Shown one piece after another: positions 51,043-60,477 of a stretch of 64,000 nucleotides of DNA (positions within the stretch are counted from its first letter, which is position 1; the number at the start of each line of letters is the position of its first letter). Origin of the DNA: Helicobacteraceae bacterium (GTDB lineage: Bacteria > Campylobacterota > Campylobacteria > Campylobacterales > Sulfurimonadaceae); NCBI GenBank assembly GCA_027023805.1, contig JALVUF010000034.1, forward strand, positions 1 to 64,000, given 5' to 3'. A program made the position numbers and the translations under genes. The notes under the pieces are model-generated. The model saw nothing but the letters and a program-made list of their open reading frames with translations, did no database searches and was not told the origin of the DNA.

Positions 51043-52257
51043 ATGAACAAAAAACGGATATATATCATAGGTGCCGGGTATGCCGGCATCAAAGCATTAA
51101 CACAACTGGCTAAGATAGATGATGTAGAGTTATTTCTCTTAGATAAAAACTCATATCATTATCTGCAAACTGATGTGTATGATTACCTAGCGGGCATAGT
51201 TAATTTAGCTGATGTTTCAGTTGATCTTTATACCCTCTGTCATAGTTTTGAGAGGAATATTACTTTTTTACAAGAAAATGTACTCAGAGTCGATTTTGAA
51301 AAAAATATCATTATAACTGAGCACACAAGATATACATATGATTATTTGATCCTTAGTAGCGGTGCACAAACTATGCTGCTTGACTCCATAGAAGGACTTA
51401 AAGATAATTTTCACGGTATAAAATCACTTGATAATGCCCTGTCCTTCAAGCAAAGGTTTGAGCAAAATATTTTTAATAAATTACAAAGTGAGGGTAAATG
51501 CTCCAGGGAATCTAAATACAGTATCGTAATTGCAGGTGCGGGATTAAGTGGGGTTGAGATAGCCGCCCAAATGGCTGATTACGCAAAAGAGTTCTACAAA
51601 GATGCGGGGTACCTGTGCTCAAATGTTGATATTACGCTTATAAATTCTAAAAAGATGCCTTTACCTTCCAACTCTTCATTCATGCAAAAACAAGCAGCCA
51701 AAAGACTTCGGCAGTTGGGTGTAAAAATAATCACAAATTCCCACGTAACTAAAGTTGAACCAAAAAGCGTAACATTGAATCATACAGATAAAATTGATAT
51801 GGATTTTCTTATTTGGACTGCCGGTATTATGCCAAGCAAGCTAACAAATGCACTTGATGTGAAAAAAAGCAAACGGGGTCAGATTTTAGTTGATTCTTTT
51901 TACAGACTTATAGACTATAGCAATGTATTTGCAATTGGAGACAATGCGCAGCTTTTTAATCCGTCAACAAACGAGATGCTGCCACCAACTGCACAGACGG
52001 CAGAATTGGCAGCAAGTTATGTGGCCTCAAATATAAACAATGCCATAACCGGTAAAAAGCTAGTAAAACAAAGTATTAAACCAAAAGGATTTCTCGCATC
52101 TCTTGGGGGAAGGTATGGTGCGGCAGAACTATTTGAATCGATCAAACTGTCAGGTTTTATTGCTTATTTTTTAAAAAAACTTGTCGAAAAAAATTATAAA
52201 TATCCTTTACGCAAAAAATGTAAAGAGGGATATCAAAACATTATGAACCAAAAATAA
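51043..52257 (+). CDS. Type II NADH dehydrogenase / FAD-dependent oxidoreductase
   Basis: IIGAGYAGIKALTQL, VIAGAGLSGVEIAAQMA, NVFAIGDNAQ. Confidence 0.85.
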   Translation: MNKKRIYIIGAGYAGIKALTQLAKIDDVELFLLDKNSYHYLQTDVYDYLAGIVNLADVSVDLYTLCHSFERNITFLQENVLRVDFEKNIIITEHTRYTYDYLILSSGAQTMLLDSIEGLKDNFHGIKSLDNALSFKQRFEQNIFNKLQSEGKCSRESKYSIVIAGAGLSGVEIAAQMADYAKEFYKDAGYLCSNVDITLINSKKMPLPSNSSFMQKQAAKRLRQLGVKIITNSHVTKVEPKSVTLNHTDKIDMDFLIWTAGIMPSKLTNALDVKKSKRGQILVDSFYRLIDYSNVFAIGDNAQLFNPSTNEMLPPTAQTAELAASYVASNINNAITGKKLVKQSIKPKGFLASLGGRYGAAELFESIKLSGFIAYFLKKLVEKNYKYPLRKKCKEGYQNIMNQK

Positions 52258-52294
52258 AATTGTATAAAATAATAATATTTTACTATAATACTAT

Positions 52295-53218
52295 ATGCTT
52301 TTAAAACAATTTAGATCCTTTTATGCTCGAAATTATCCAAGCGATATGGAACGGCAAATAGCCTATTTTTCTATTTTTGGCGGGCTTGAGTGGCAAATAG
52401 ATACAGACATTGACTTATCTGAACTTATCTGTGATATTATTTTAGAAAATTACGGTTATCTGCATAATGAAATCATGTCATTATTTCTTGATGAAGCTCA
52501 TATTTCACGCCTGCTTCATGCCCTGGCTGTCGGTGATAGAAAAATATTTACCGCATTTAACAAAGCCGGGCTAAACAACGGTAATGGCGGAGCAGCACTT
52601 AATTATCTGCAAACCAACAACATACTAGAAATTGAAACAAAACAAAGTCTTATCTTAGACAATATCTTATCAAATAAAAAGATAAAACATCAACGCATAT
52701 CAAATAAAATGAGATTTACTCAGCCTTTTTTACGTTTTTGGTTTTATTTTATCACCCCCTTTGCAAAAGAGATAGAAGTAGGAAATTATAAAAATATTTT
52801 ACAAAAGTTTCAACAGCACAAATATAACTATATGAGTCTAATCTTTGAAGAACTCTCACAAGTGATGCTAAATTACTACACAAGAGATGAAGCTATACTG
52901 TCTCTTGGCAGCTACTGGGCGGACGGCATTGAAATAGATATTTTAGCTACAACAAAAACAAACCGGATATATATAGGTGAATGCAAATGGACAAACCATA
53001 AAATCAATAAAAAAGAACTCCATAAGATATTAGAAAAATGCAATAAACTAAACATCAAGCCGTCTAAAATCTTTTTTTTCTCCAAAAGAGGATTCTCCAA
53101 AGAATTAGGCGAACTGCAAAATAGGTATTTAGTTCTATTTAGTGCAGATAGTTTTTCTTCACTACTAAAAAACATCTCACAAGATAGCTTATTGCCTGCT
53201 AAAATATCTGAGATTTAA
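52295..53218 (+). CDS. DUF234-like protein with PD-(D/E)xK nuclease-like C-terminus, no ATPase domain
   Basis: RFTQPFLRFWFYFITP and GIEIDILATTKTNRIYIGECKW. Confidence 0.7.
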   Translation: MLLKQFRSFYARNYPSDMERQIAYFSIFGGLEWQIDTDIDLSELICDIILENYGYLHNEIMSLFLDEAHISRLLHALAVGDRKIFTAFNKAGLNNGNGGAALNYLQTNNILEIETKQSLILDNILSNKKIKHQRISNKMRFTQPFLRFWFYFITPFAKEIEVGNYKNILQKFQQHKYNYMSLIFEELSQVMLNYYTRDEAILSLGSYWADGIEIDILATTKTNRIYIGECKWTNHKINKKELHKILEKCNKLNIKPSKIFFFSKRGFSKELGELQNRYLVLFSADSFSSLLKNISQDSLLPAKISEI

Positions 53219-54008
53219 GGGCAGTATAAGCGTTTTGTAGATGCTGAAACCTTACAGTATAATCATGTTCGCTCTGCATGCCAAAAACTCTATCAGGATG
53301 ATACGCTTTAGCAAGCTGCCTGTATTTATGTTTTAGCACCTCTTTTGGGGCACCTATGCGGCAATTTAAAAGGGTGTATGATTCTAAAATTGTTTTAGCC
53401 GTGTATTGATTACTAAAATTGTGTGTCATGTAAAACTCAGATAAAGTGTCAAAAAAGCTATCATGATATTTACACTTAAGGCTGTAACCAAAAATCATTT
53501 TTTTACTAACTATTTTTTGAAGATTCTTTACAGCTTTATCATGCCTGATATCAAGTGATAATGATTTAGATGATATTCTAACAGCATACGGTCTTAGAAG
53601 CTCATATAAATATTCTATGAACCACTTAACCGTATTTAAAGAGATATTTATACGGTGATTCTTGGCATGAGATATCGCAACTGACATCTCTGTCTTACAT
53701 GTACGAATAATATTTAGTTTTATAGTTTTTGATTTTAATTTTCTAAGTGTATTGATAAAAAATTGTGAGTTATAACTATATTTAGCAGTGTATATTTTAC
53801 CTACTTCAAGTAAAAAACTCTCTCTTACAGATACCAAAGAAGTGCTTGAGAGCAAAATTATAGAATTTTCAAGCATCAATATCTGAGACTTGTGTGCCAA
53901 TATAATATCTTCAAGCAAATTTGACGGCAATTCTTTATCATCAAAAGTAATAGTGAGTATATCCCGGTTAAAATAAATTCTCAAAACTATACCCTCCTCT
54001 TGCCTCAA
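53199..54008 (-). CDS. Protein with C-terminal J-domain
   Basis: APKEVLKHKYRQLAKAYHPDRVFGMQ...QHLQNAYTALK (HPD motif). Confidence 0.85.
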   Translation of the reverse strand: MRQEEGIVLRIYFNRDILTITFDDKELPSNLLEDIILAHKSQILMLENSIILLSSTSLVSVRESFLLEVGKIYTAKYSYNSQFFINTLRKLKSKTIKLNIIRTCKTEMSVAISHAKNHRINISLNTVKWFIEYLYELLRPYAVRISSKSLSLDIRHDKAVKNLQKIVSKKMIFGYSLKCKYHDSFFDTLSEFYMTHNFSNQYTAKTILESYTLLNCRIGAPKEVLKHKYRQLAKAYHPDRVFGMQSEHDYTVRFQHLQNAYTALKSQIF

Positions 54009-54032
54009 TAAAGCAAGTAGAGTTCCATAATT

Positions 54033-54872
54033 TTATATCTCCTGATATTGTTTAGGCTGCCTATCGCGCAACAATCCCCAATGCTCCTGAAATTGTTTAT
54101 TTTTTTGCAAATCAAATTCAGCATAAATAATCTCTTCTAAGTCCCTTGACGCCTCTGCTATAACGGCACCGGTATTATCAGTAATAAACGAACTGCCGTA
54201 AAAATTAATCTGGCAGCTCTCTCCTGTCTCGGTGCCGATTCTGTTTGCGGCGATTATCGGAACAAGATTTGCAGCTGCATGCCCCATCTGGACTCTTTGC
54301 CAATGCTCTTTTGAATCAATGCAGGTCTCCGGTTCACTCCCAATGGCGGTCGGATAAAATATAAGCTCTGCCCCTTTTAAGGTTAAAATTCTGGCACTCT
54401 CACAAAACCATTGATCCCAACATATACCCGCGCCGATACGTCCATACGCCGTATCATAAACTTTAAAACCGCTGTCTCCAGATTTAAAATAAAATTTCTC
54501 TTCATATCCGGGACCATCTGGTATATGAGTTTTTCTATAGTTCGCAAGCTCGTCTCCGTTAGCATCCATAACCACTAAAGAGTTAAAATATCCATCATCG
54601 TCTTTTTCAAAATAACTCACAAGCACAACTACATGCAACGCTTTAGCCAAGTCGCTAAAACGCTTAAGCATCGGGTGTCCCTCTCTTGGCTGTGCGTATG
54701 AAAAATATTTTTTATCCATATCTTTACAAAAATATACGCTCTCAAAAAGTTCCGGCAGCAATATAATTTTTGCACCGTTTTTTGCTGCTTTTGTAACCAA
54801 AAATACCGCTTTTTGTATATTTGCTTGTATATCTATGCCCATACTCATCTGAATCGCTGCAATTTTTACCAT
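54033..54872 (-). CDS. aguB: N-carbamoylputrescine amidase (nitrilase family)
   Basis: KIILLPELFESVYFCKD, YRKTHIPDGPGYEEKFYF, AGICWDQWFCESAR. Confidence 0.92.
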   Translation of the reverse strand: MVKIAAIQMSMGIDIQANIQKAVFLVTKAAKNGAKIILLPELFESVYFCKDMDKKYFSYAQPREGHPMLKRFSDLAKALHVVVLVSYFEKDDDGYFNSLVVMDANGDELANYRKTHIPDGPGYEEKFYFKSGDSGFKVYDTAYGRIGAGICWDQWFCESARILTLKGAELIFYPTAIGSEPETCIDSKEHWQRVQMGHAAANLVPIIAANRIGTETGESCQINFYGSSFITDNTGAVIAEASRDLEEIIYAEFDLQKNKQFQEHWGLLRDRQPKQYQEI

Positions 54873-54880
54873 CTATCCTC

Positions 54881-55246
54881 CTATGTAAAAGCTGTTATTA
54901 AGACAAATATCCATATCAGCACAACAACAATCAAACTAACAAGCACTAATGCAGCACCCGCATCTTTTGCCTGCTTGGCAAGCGGTTTATGCTCGGTAGT
55001 TGTCAAATCTACAACTCTTTCGATAGCGCTATTGATAATGTCTGCCAATATTGGAATAAAAAGTGAAATAAATAAAATAGAAGAATATATAAATTTTATA
55101 GGTAAGCTCCATGCAATTACTCCAAACACAATAAATCCTATCACCTCTATCTTAAAAGACAGCTCATGCCTGCCAATCTCAATCAAGCCATCTATTGCAT
55201 ACATAAAATTTTTCATAAGTGAATATTTTGGCTTATTTAATTGCAT
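54881..55246 (-). CDS. dgkA: Diacylglycerol kinase
   Basis: ADIINSAIERVVDLTTTEHKPLAKQAKDAGAALVL. Confidence 0.95.
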   Translation of the reverse strand: MQLNKPKYSLMKNFMYAIDGLIEIGRHELSFKIEVIGFIVFGVIAWSLPIKFIYSSILFISLFIPILADIINSAIERVVDLTTTEHKPLAKQAKDAGAALVLVSLIVVVLIWIFVLITAFT

Positions 55247-55366
55247 TACACTCTCTTTATCATAAACTCTATACTAACAGACAATAAGTCGTCATTATTT
55301 TCTTCTACTTATAAGTATATCAAGTGAACCTAAAAATAAGAATATTTGCAACCTAGGCAAATGCTT

Positions 55367-55560
55367 TTATGCATATAAATTTTTCGCTCTCCATACTAGC
55401 ATAAGTGTCAATGCAAGACATACAAGTAACAACCATATATTTAAGCTAACTGGCTGAATTTCCAAAATAGATTGCATAAATGGGTTATGTATATTACAAA
55501 ACTAAATACCAAAAATACTCAAACCGGAGATCTATAAAAACTTATTTTGCTTATGATTGA
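55367..55560 (-). pseudogene. Degraded C-terminal remnant of a P-type cation ATPase
   Basis: Minus frame: ...NKFL*ISGLSIFGI*FCNIHNPFMQSILEIQPVSLNIWLLLVCLALTLMLVWRAKNLYA*, resembling the Cation_ATPase_C end (PFxQ...PLSLxxW), with two in-frame stops. 5' boundary approximate. Confidence 0.5.
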
Positions 55561-55726
55561 TTTTAAATAGAAAATATTTTTTACTTCTTAAAGTAAAAAA
55601 GGTACATATATTGCATCTATTTGATATAGCTTATCTTCTTTTATACAAAATTAAAGCAAACCTTTAACTGTTATATAATGTTTATCATCATATAATACCG
55701 ACACTTTCTTCAAAAGAGCATATCAG

Positions 55727-56674
55727 ATGAATCCAAAAATTAAGATAGTTAGCATAATTGCTATAACCACGCTGCTGCTAGCAGGATGCGCAAACACCAA
55801 ACAAGATAACAAACAACAGACATATCACAGGCTATCAGGGCGAGTTGCAGACGGATATATAGCCGGTGCAAAAGTTTGTCTTGATACCAATCAAAACGGT
55901 ATATGTGATTCTAATGAGCCTTATGCCGTAACTTCACAAAATGGTAAATTTAACTTTACACATCTCACAAATAAACAAATCAACTCTTCTTTGATTGTAC
56001 AAATCACAAAACAAAGCATTGATATGGATAACAATAAAACTATAAAAATACCTTTTGTGATGCTAGCACCAAAAAAATCTACTTTTATATCTCCTCTGAC
56101 AACTCTAATTGCCTGCAAGATACAGCTTGGAGATTCGTTGATATCTGCTATGGTTGATGTATCAAAAAAGACAGGTATAAACTTACTGTACGTGGATGGT
56201 AATTTTATGAAATCTAACACTTTAGCTGCAAAAAAAGCCAAAATTGCCGCTAAAATTATCGCTAAAACGACACAACTAGTGATAAAAAAGTTACTAAAAA
56301 ATCATACAATATCAAACATCTTCTATAGCATTAATGCAACAAGATATATAAACTGGGGGATTCTTGATCACTCAATAATACTTAAGCGCTTTTTATCCAC
56401 AATTTCCAAACAAAACAACAATATAGTAAAAACAGATACCGTCATTAACAAACTCTCTAATGCGCTAATATCAAATCTTGGCGATTATAAAACAAAGATA
56501 GCATCAATAAACAAAAATATACAAATAGAAAAAAGAAAAAAATTGGCAACTGATAAATACAATCAAACACACAAATCGGCTCACAACAAAAGTGATGCCG
56601 AAAATACAGGTGCAATTATTTTTGTCTTGACTTTACAACTCTTTTTCTTTGTATTTTTAGCATTTTTTCTATAA
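55727..56674 (+). CDS. Putative lipoprotein with SdrD-B/EF-hand-like repeat and C-terminal TM
   Basis: Lipobox LLLAGCAN; GRVADGYIAGAKVCLDTNQNGICDSNEPYAVTSQNGKF; C-terminal IIFVLTLQLFFFVFLAFFL. Confidence 0.65.
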   Translation: MNPKIKIVSIIAITTLLLAGCANTKQDNKQQTYHRLSGRVADGYIAGAKVCLDTNQNGICDSNEPYAVTSQNGKFNFTHLTNKQINSSLIVQITKQSIDMDNNKTIKIPFVMLAPKKSTFISPLTTLIACKIQLGDSLISAMVDVSKKTGINLLYVDGNFMKSNTLAAKKAKIAAKIIAKTTQLVIKKLLKNHTISNIFYSINATRYINWGILDHSIILKRFLSTISKQNNNIVKTDTVINKLSNALISNLGDYKTKIASINKNIQIEKRKKLATDKYNQTHKSAHNKSDAENTGAIIFVLTLQLFFFVFLAFFL

Positions 56675-56785
56675 TGACAACATATAGACGCTTACATGTA
56701 ATACTTTGTAGATACCTCTAAAAAAGAAAACTATATACCATATTTATGATAAAATTGCAAAGAAGTTAAAAAAGGAAGGAATAGC

Positions 56786-57697
56786 ATGCCCCAGCAGCAT
56801 CTCTTAAACAGCTTGCATAAATTATGGAGCATCTTACATTACCCACTTTTTAAAATTAATCAAACTCAAGTTTCGCTAGCAACACTTATCGGGGTTATAT
56901 TTATAATTGCGATAGGTATTTACGGTGCAAAATATTTTAAACGATACATAAACTCACTGCCAAATCGCCGCTCACTTCATATAAAACAGGAAACTGCAAC
57001 GCTTTTTTCTATGTTGGGATACTATTTTATATTAGTTGCGACTTTTTTGATAGCAGTCGGATATACCGGAATAGATCTTACCTCTTTTACGATTATCATG
57101 AGTGCCCTGTCCGTAGGTATAGGTTTTGGTTTGCAGGCAATTTTATCCAACTTTGTCTCAGGTATAGTCTTGCTTTTTGAAAGCTCGCTTAAAGTAGGTG
57201 ATCACGTTGAAGTCGGTAACGATGTTGTCGGGACTGTAACAGATATCAAAATGAGATATACCAATATACTGACATTTAACAGTGTGGATGTACTCGTTCC
57301 GAATAAATTTTTTATTGAAAATATTGTTACAAACTGGACACTCTCCGATAAAACAAGAAGACTTAAAATTCCATTTGGCGTTGCATACGGCACTGATCCA
57401 GATACGGTCGATAATGCTGTCATACCCGCGCTTATGAAGCTAGATAGAGATTTTGTAAAAGACGACCCTAAGAAGCTGCCCAAATGCGTTATGACATCGC
57501 TGGCTGATAGCAGCGTAAACTTTGAATTATGGATATGGCTAAAAGTCGGTATAGTCAATCAAACACCGCCGGGAATCACTTTAGATGAAATCTTAAGAAC
57601 AATATATAAGGCTCTAAGAGACAATAATATCGAGATTCCTTTTCCTCAACAAGATGTACACCTCATCTCTGTACCAAAGATGCTAAACATCCAATAA
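56786..57697 (+). CDS. MscS-family mechanosensitive channel
   Basis: GIGFGLQAILSNFVSGIVLLFESSLKVGDHVEVG...VLVPNKFFIENIVTNWT. Confidence 0.93.
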   Translation: MPQQHLLNSLHKLWSILHYPLFKINQTQVSLATLIGVIFIIAIGIYGAKYFKRYINSLPNRRSLHIKQETATLFSMLGYYFILVATFLIAVGYTGIDLTSFTIIMSALSVGIGFGLQAILSNFVSGIVLLFESSLKVGDHVEVGNDVVGTVTDIKMRYTNILTFNSVDVLVPNKFFIENIVTNWTLSDKTRRLKIPFGVAYGTDPDTVDNAVIPALMKLDRDFVKDDPKKLPKCVMTSLADSSVNFELWIWLKVGIVNQTPPGITLDEILRTIYKALRDNNIEIPFPQQDVHLISVPKMLNIQ

Positions 57698-57698
57698 A

Positions 57699-57732
57699 CT
57701 AAAAACTAGACCTTATAAAATCTAGTTTTTAG
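57699..57732. terminator. Bidirectional terminator between mscS-like and ompA-like genes
   Basis: Perfect 12-bp inverted repeat CTAAAAACTAGA-CCTTATAAAA-TCTAGTTTTTAG between converging genes. Confidence 0.75.
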
Positions 57733-57739
57733 ATACAAA

Positions 57740-58777
57740 TTATTTGCCCAGCAAAAGCTTAACATTAACACGTCTGTTTTCGGCACGCCCTTGCTTGGTT
57801 GAGTTTAAAGCAACAGGATACGCTTCTCCGTAACCAACGGCCGTTACTCTTTTTGCACTAATGCCGTGAGATACTATATCTCCCGCAACACTATTTGCGC
57901 GTTTTTGTGATAATCTTAAATTATATGTGCTAGTACCTACTGAATCGGTATATCCTCTTACTTTAATTTTATAGCTCATATGTGTCTTTAAAAAGCCTAC
58001 ATATTGGTCAATCTTATTTTGTGCACTGTTTGTTATAAGAGAAGAATTGTTTGGAAATCTAATATTTAAAAGCTCCAACGTTGCTATTTGTTTAGAAATT
58101 TGTGCTGCTTTTTTTGCCGCTAAAGCTATAGCTGCTTGCTTGACTATTCTTACTTTTTTTACAGCCGCTTTTTTTACCGGCAATACTTTGACTGCTTTTT
58201 GTGCTACTTGTGGTTTTGCTTGTTGTTGCATATTGATATTGTTTTGATAGTTGCTGCCGCCAAAAGCAAAATCAACACCTGCTAAAAGGGCTAAATTATT
58301 ATCCCATCTATTGTTATTGTTTTTAAGATTATACACGGCCTCAAGCTTTAAGCAAACATGTTTAACCAAAGCCATTTTAACTCCGGCTCCGGCATCTACA
58401 AACGGACTGTCTAGGTTTTGATGAAAATGTGTACTTAAAGTCTCATACCCTAAGCCGGCTTTTACAAACGGAGTAAGTGTTTGAATTTTATGAAACCCAT
58501 AAACACCGTTTAATGCAAATCTGTAGATATTTGTACTTGCATTACTTTGTTTATTATGATCAGCATTTGTGTATAGCACACTTAACTCGGGGCTGAGTAA
58601 CCAGTTTGGCTTGTTGTATTGAAGCTCTGCTCCTGTTAATATAGAGTTTTGCAAGGCTAAATCACCCTCAGGAATATTGTATCCAATAAGCGGAGTAATT
58701 TCATAATTATAATCTTGTGCATGTGCAAAAAGCAAACTTGATGCTACAAGCGCAGATAAAACAACTATTTTTTTCAT
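57740..58777 (-). CDS. OmpA-family outer membrane protein
   Basis: N-terminal beta-barrel-like domain, C-terminal VRGYTDSVGTSTYNLRLSQKRANSVAGDIVSHGI...NRRVNVKL. Confidence 0.9.
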   Translation of the reverse strand: MKKIVVLSALVASSLLFAHAQDYNYEITPLIGYNIPEGDLALQNSILTGAELQYNKPNWLLSPELSVLYTNADHNKQSNASTNIYRFALNGVYGFHKIQTLTPFVKAGLGYETLSTHFHQNLDSPFVDAGAGVKMALVKHVCLKLEAVYNLKNNNNRWDNNLALLAGVDFAFGGSNYQNNINMQQQAKPQVAQKAVKVLPVKKAAVKKVRIVKQAAIALAAKKAAQISKQIATLELLNIRFPNNSSLITNSAQNKIDQYVGFLKTHMSYKIKVRGYTDSVGTSTYNLRLSQKRANSVAGDIVSHGISAKRVTAVGYGEAYPVALNSTKQGRAENRRVNVKLLLGK

Positions 58778-58856
58778 ATCTCATTCCTTGTACCTAAAAG
58801 TATGAAATTATAGCATTAATTAACAAATATAGTGTTAATATTTATAATTTTCATCA

Positions 58857-59543
58857 CTATGCAAAAACTCCAAACAACCTACCCGCACCGGCTGTTACTG
58901 CCATAGCCAGCAAACCCCAAAAAACAACTCTTACGCCTCCTTTGATAATAGGAGCTCCTCCTATTTGTGCCGCTATTGCACCCAAGACGCCTAAAACGAA
59001 TAAAGATGATATGCAAACACTAACTATTAGGTAATGCTGCGATGAAAACATGACCGCTATAAGAGGCATTGATGCACCTATCGTAAATGCAGCAGCAGAG
59101 GAAAAAGCCGCCTGAATAGGTTTAGACTCATTTTGAGCTGAAAATCCAAGTTCATCTCTGGCATGTGCATCAAGTGCGTCTTTCTCCATAAGTGAGATTG
59201 CAACCTCTCTTGCTAGTTTTTCATCCAAACCTCTATCTTCGTAAATTTCGGCAAGTTCTTGTATTTCATTTTCTCTATCGTTTGTTAATGCTCTTTTTTC
59301 TATCTCTAAATCAGCTTTTTGCGTATCTGCTTGAGAACTAACAGATACATATTCTCCTGCCGCCATAGACATAGCTCCCGCGCTAAGCCCCGCTACTGCA
59401 GCTAAAATAATGCTAGCTCTATCCGCATGGCTTGCCGCTATGCCTATAATAAGACTAGCCGTGGACACTATACCGTCATTAGCACCCAAAACAGCTGCTC
59501 TAAGCCACCCTATACGGTGGGATTTATGGTTTTCTCCTGCCAT
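58857..59543 (-). CDS. VIT1/CCC1-family transporter
   Basis: LGANDGIVSTASLIIGIAAS, GAMSMAAGEYVSVSSQADTQKAD; start taken at MAGENHKSHR. Confidence 0.88.
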   Translation of the reverse strand: MAGENHKSHRIGWLRAAVLGANDGIVSTASLIIGIAASHADRASIILAAVAGLSAGAMSMAAGEYVSVSSQADTQKADLEIEKRALTNDRENEIQELAEIYEDRGLDEKLAREVAISLMEKDALDAHARDELGFSAQNESKPIQAAFSSAAAFTIGASMPLIAVMFSSQHYLIVSVCISSLFVLGVLGAIAAQIGGAPIIKGGVRVVFWGLLAMAVTAGAGRLFGVFA

Positions 59544-59675
59544 TTTTGCACCCTTCTTTGGTATTATTTTCGCTATAATAGCACAAATAAGCCTCTGCAT
59601 AAAATAATAGAATTTCATTTATAAAAAAAAGGGTTACGCTAAAAAATTTTGAAGTTATATTTATGAAGTTTGAGG

Positions 59676-59751
59676 TGGTGGCCAATCTCGGAATCGAACC
59701 AAGGACACAGTGATTTTCAGTCACTTGCTCTACCGACTGAGCTAATTGGCC
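59676..59751 (-). tRNA. tRNA-Phe (GAA anticodon)
   Basis: GGCCAATTAGCTCAGTCGGTAGAGC...GTGACTGAAAATCAC...GTTCGATTCC...ATTGGCCACCA. Confidence 0.95.
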
Positions 59752-59820
59752 ATTTCTAAAGAGTCGTTTAAAAAATGTGTAGCGGAATTTTAACTAAAAA
59801 AAATAAATAAGGGCTTAAAA

Positions 59821-60477
59821 GTGAAAATTTTGATTATAGAAGATGATAAAAACATACTTTCCTTGCTGCTAAGAAGCTTGAGTGAAGATAGTCATGTAGT
59901 TCAAAGTGCTGTCAGTGGAGATGATGGAGAATACTTAGCGGATGTAAACTCTTATGATGTCATTATTTTAGATTGGATGCTACCACAAAAAAGCGGGCTG
60001 GATGTGCTTGTATCCCTACGCAAAAAGAACAACAAAACTCCCATCATTATGCTGACGGCAAAAAGCGATATTGATGATAAAATCAAAGGTCTCAAATATG
60101 GAGCAGATGATTATCTTGACAAACCCTTTTCTTTAAAAGAGCTGGAAGCAAGACTTGAAGCTCTTTACAGAAGGGATGCCAGAGGTGGCTTGGATAGCAT
60201 CAAATCAAAAGACTTGACTATCAATTTTGAGTCCAAAAAAGTATCAAAAAACGGTTTGGATATTTTTCTCACGGCAAAAGAGTTTGACCTGCTCGCTTTT
60301 TTAGTCAAGTATAATGATAAAATGGTCTCTAAAAATATGATTGAGCAGGAGTTGTGGAGCGAAGAGAAGTTTTTAAATAGCAATGTGATACAAGTAACCG
60401 TCTATAATCTGAGAAAAAAAATCGGTAAAGATTATATACAAAGCTTTAGAGGTTTAGGATACCGATTTGTTTTTTAA
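59821..60477 (+). CDS. OmpR/PhoB-family response regulator
   Basis: ILIIEDDKNILSLL...ILDWMLP...DKPFSLKELEARLEAL; winged-helix C-terminus. Confidence 0.94.
   Translation: MKILIIEDDKNILSLLLRSLSEDSHVVQSAVSGDDGEYLADVNSYDVIILDWMLPQKSGLDVLVSLRKKNNKTPIIMLTAKSDIDDKIKGLKYGADDYLDKPFSLKELEARLEALYRRDARGGLDSIKSKDLTINFESKKVSKNGLDIFLTAKEFDLLAFLVKYNDKMVSKNMIEQELWSEEKFLNSNVIQVTVYNLRKKIGKDYIQSFRGLGYRFVF

Noticed and set aside
54813-55265. 150-aa plus ORF over dgkA
   Set aside because: Antisense shadow of dgkA, which has clear catalytic motifs.
59676-59751. tRNA-Phe checked as an integration site for a mobile island
   Set aside because: Flanking genes look native and no integrase or direct repeat of the tRNA 3' end was seen nearby.
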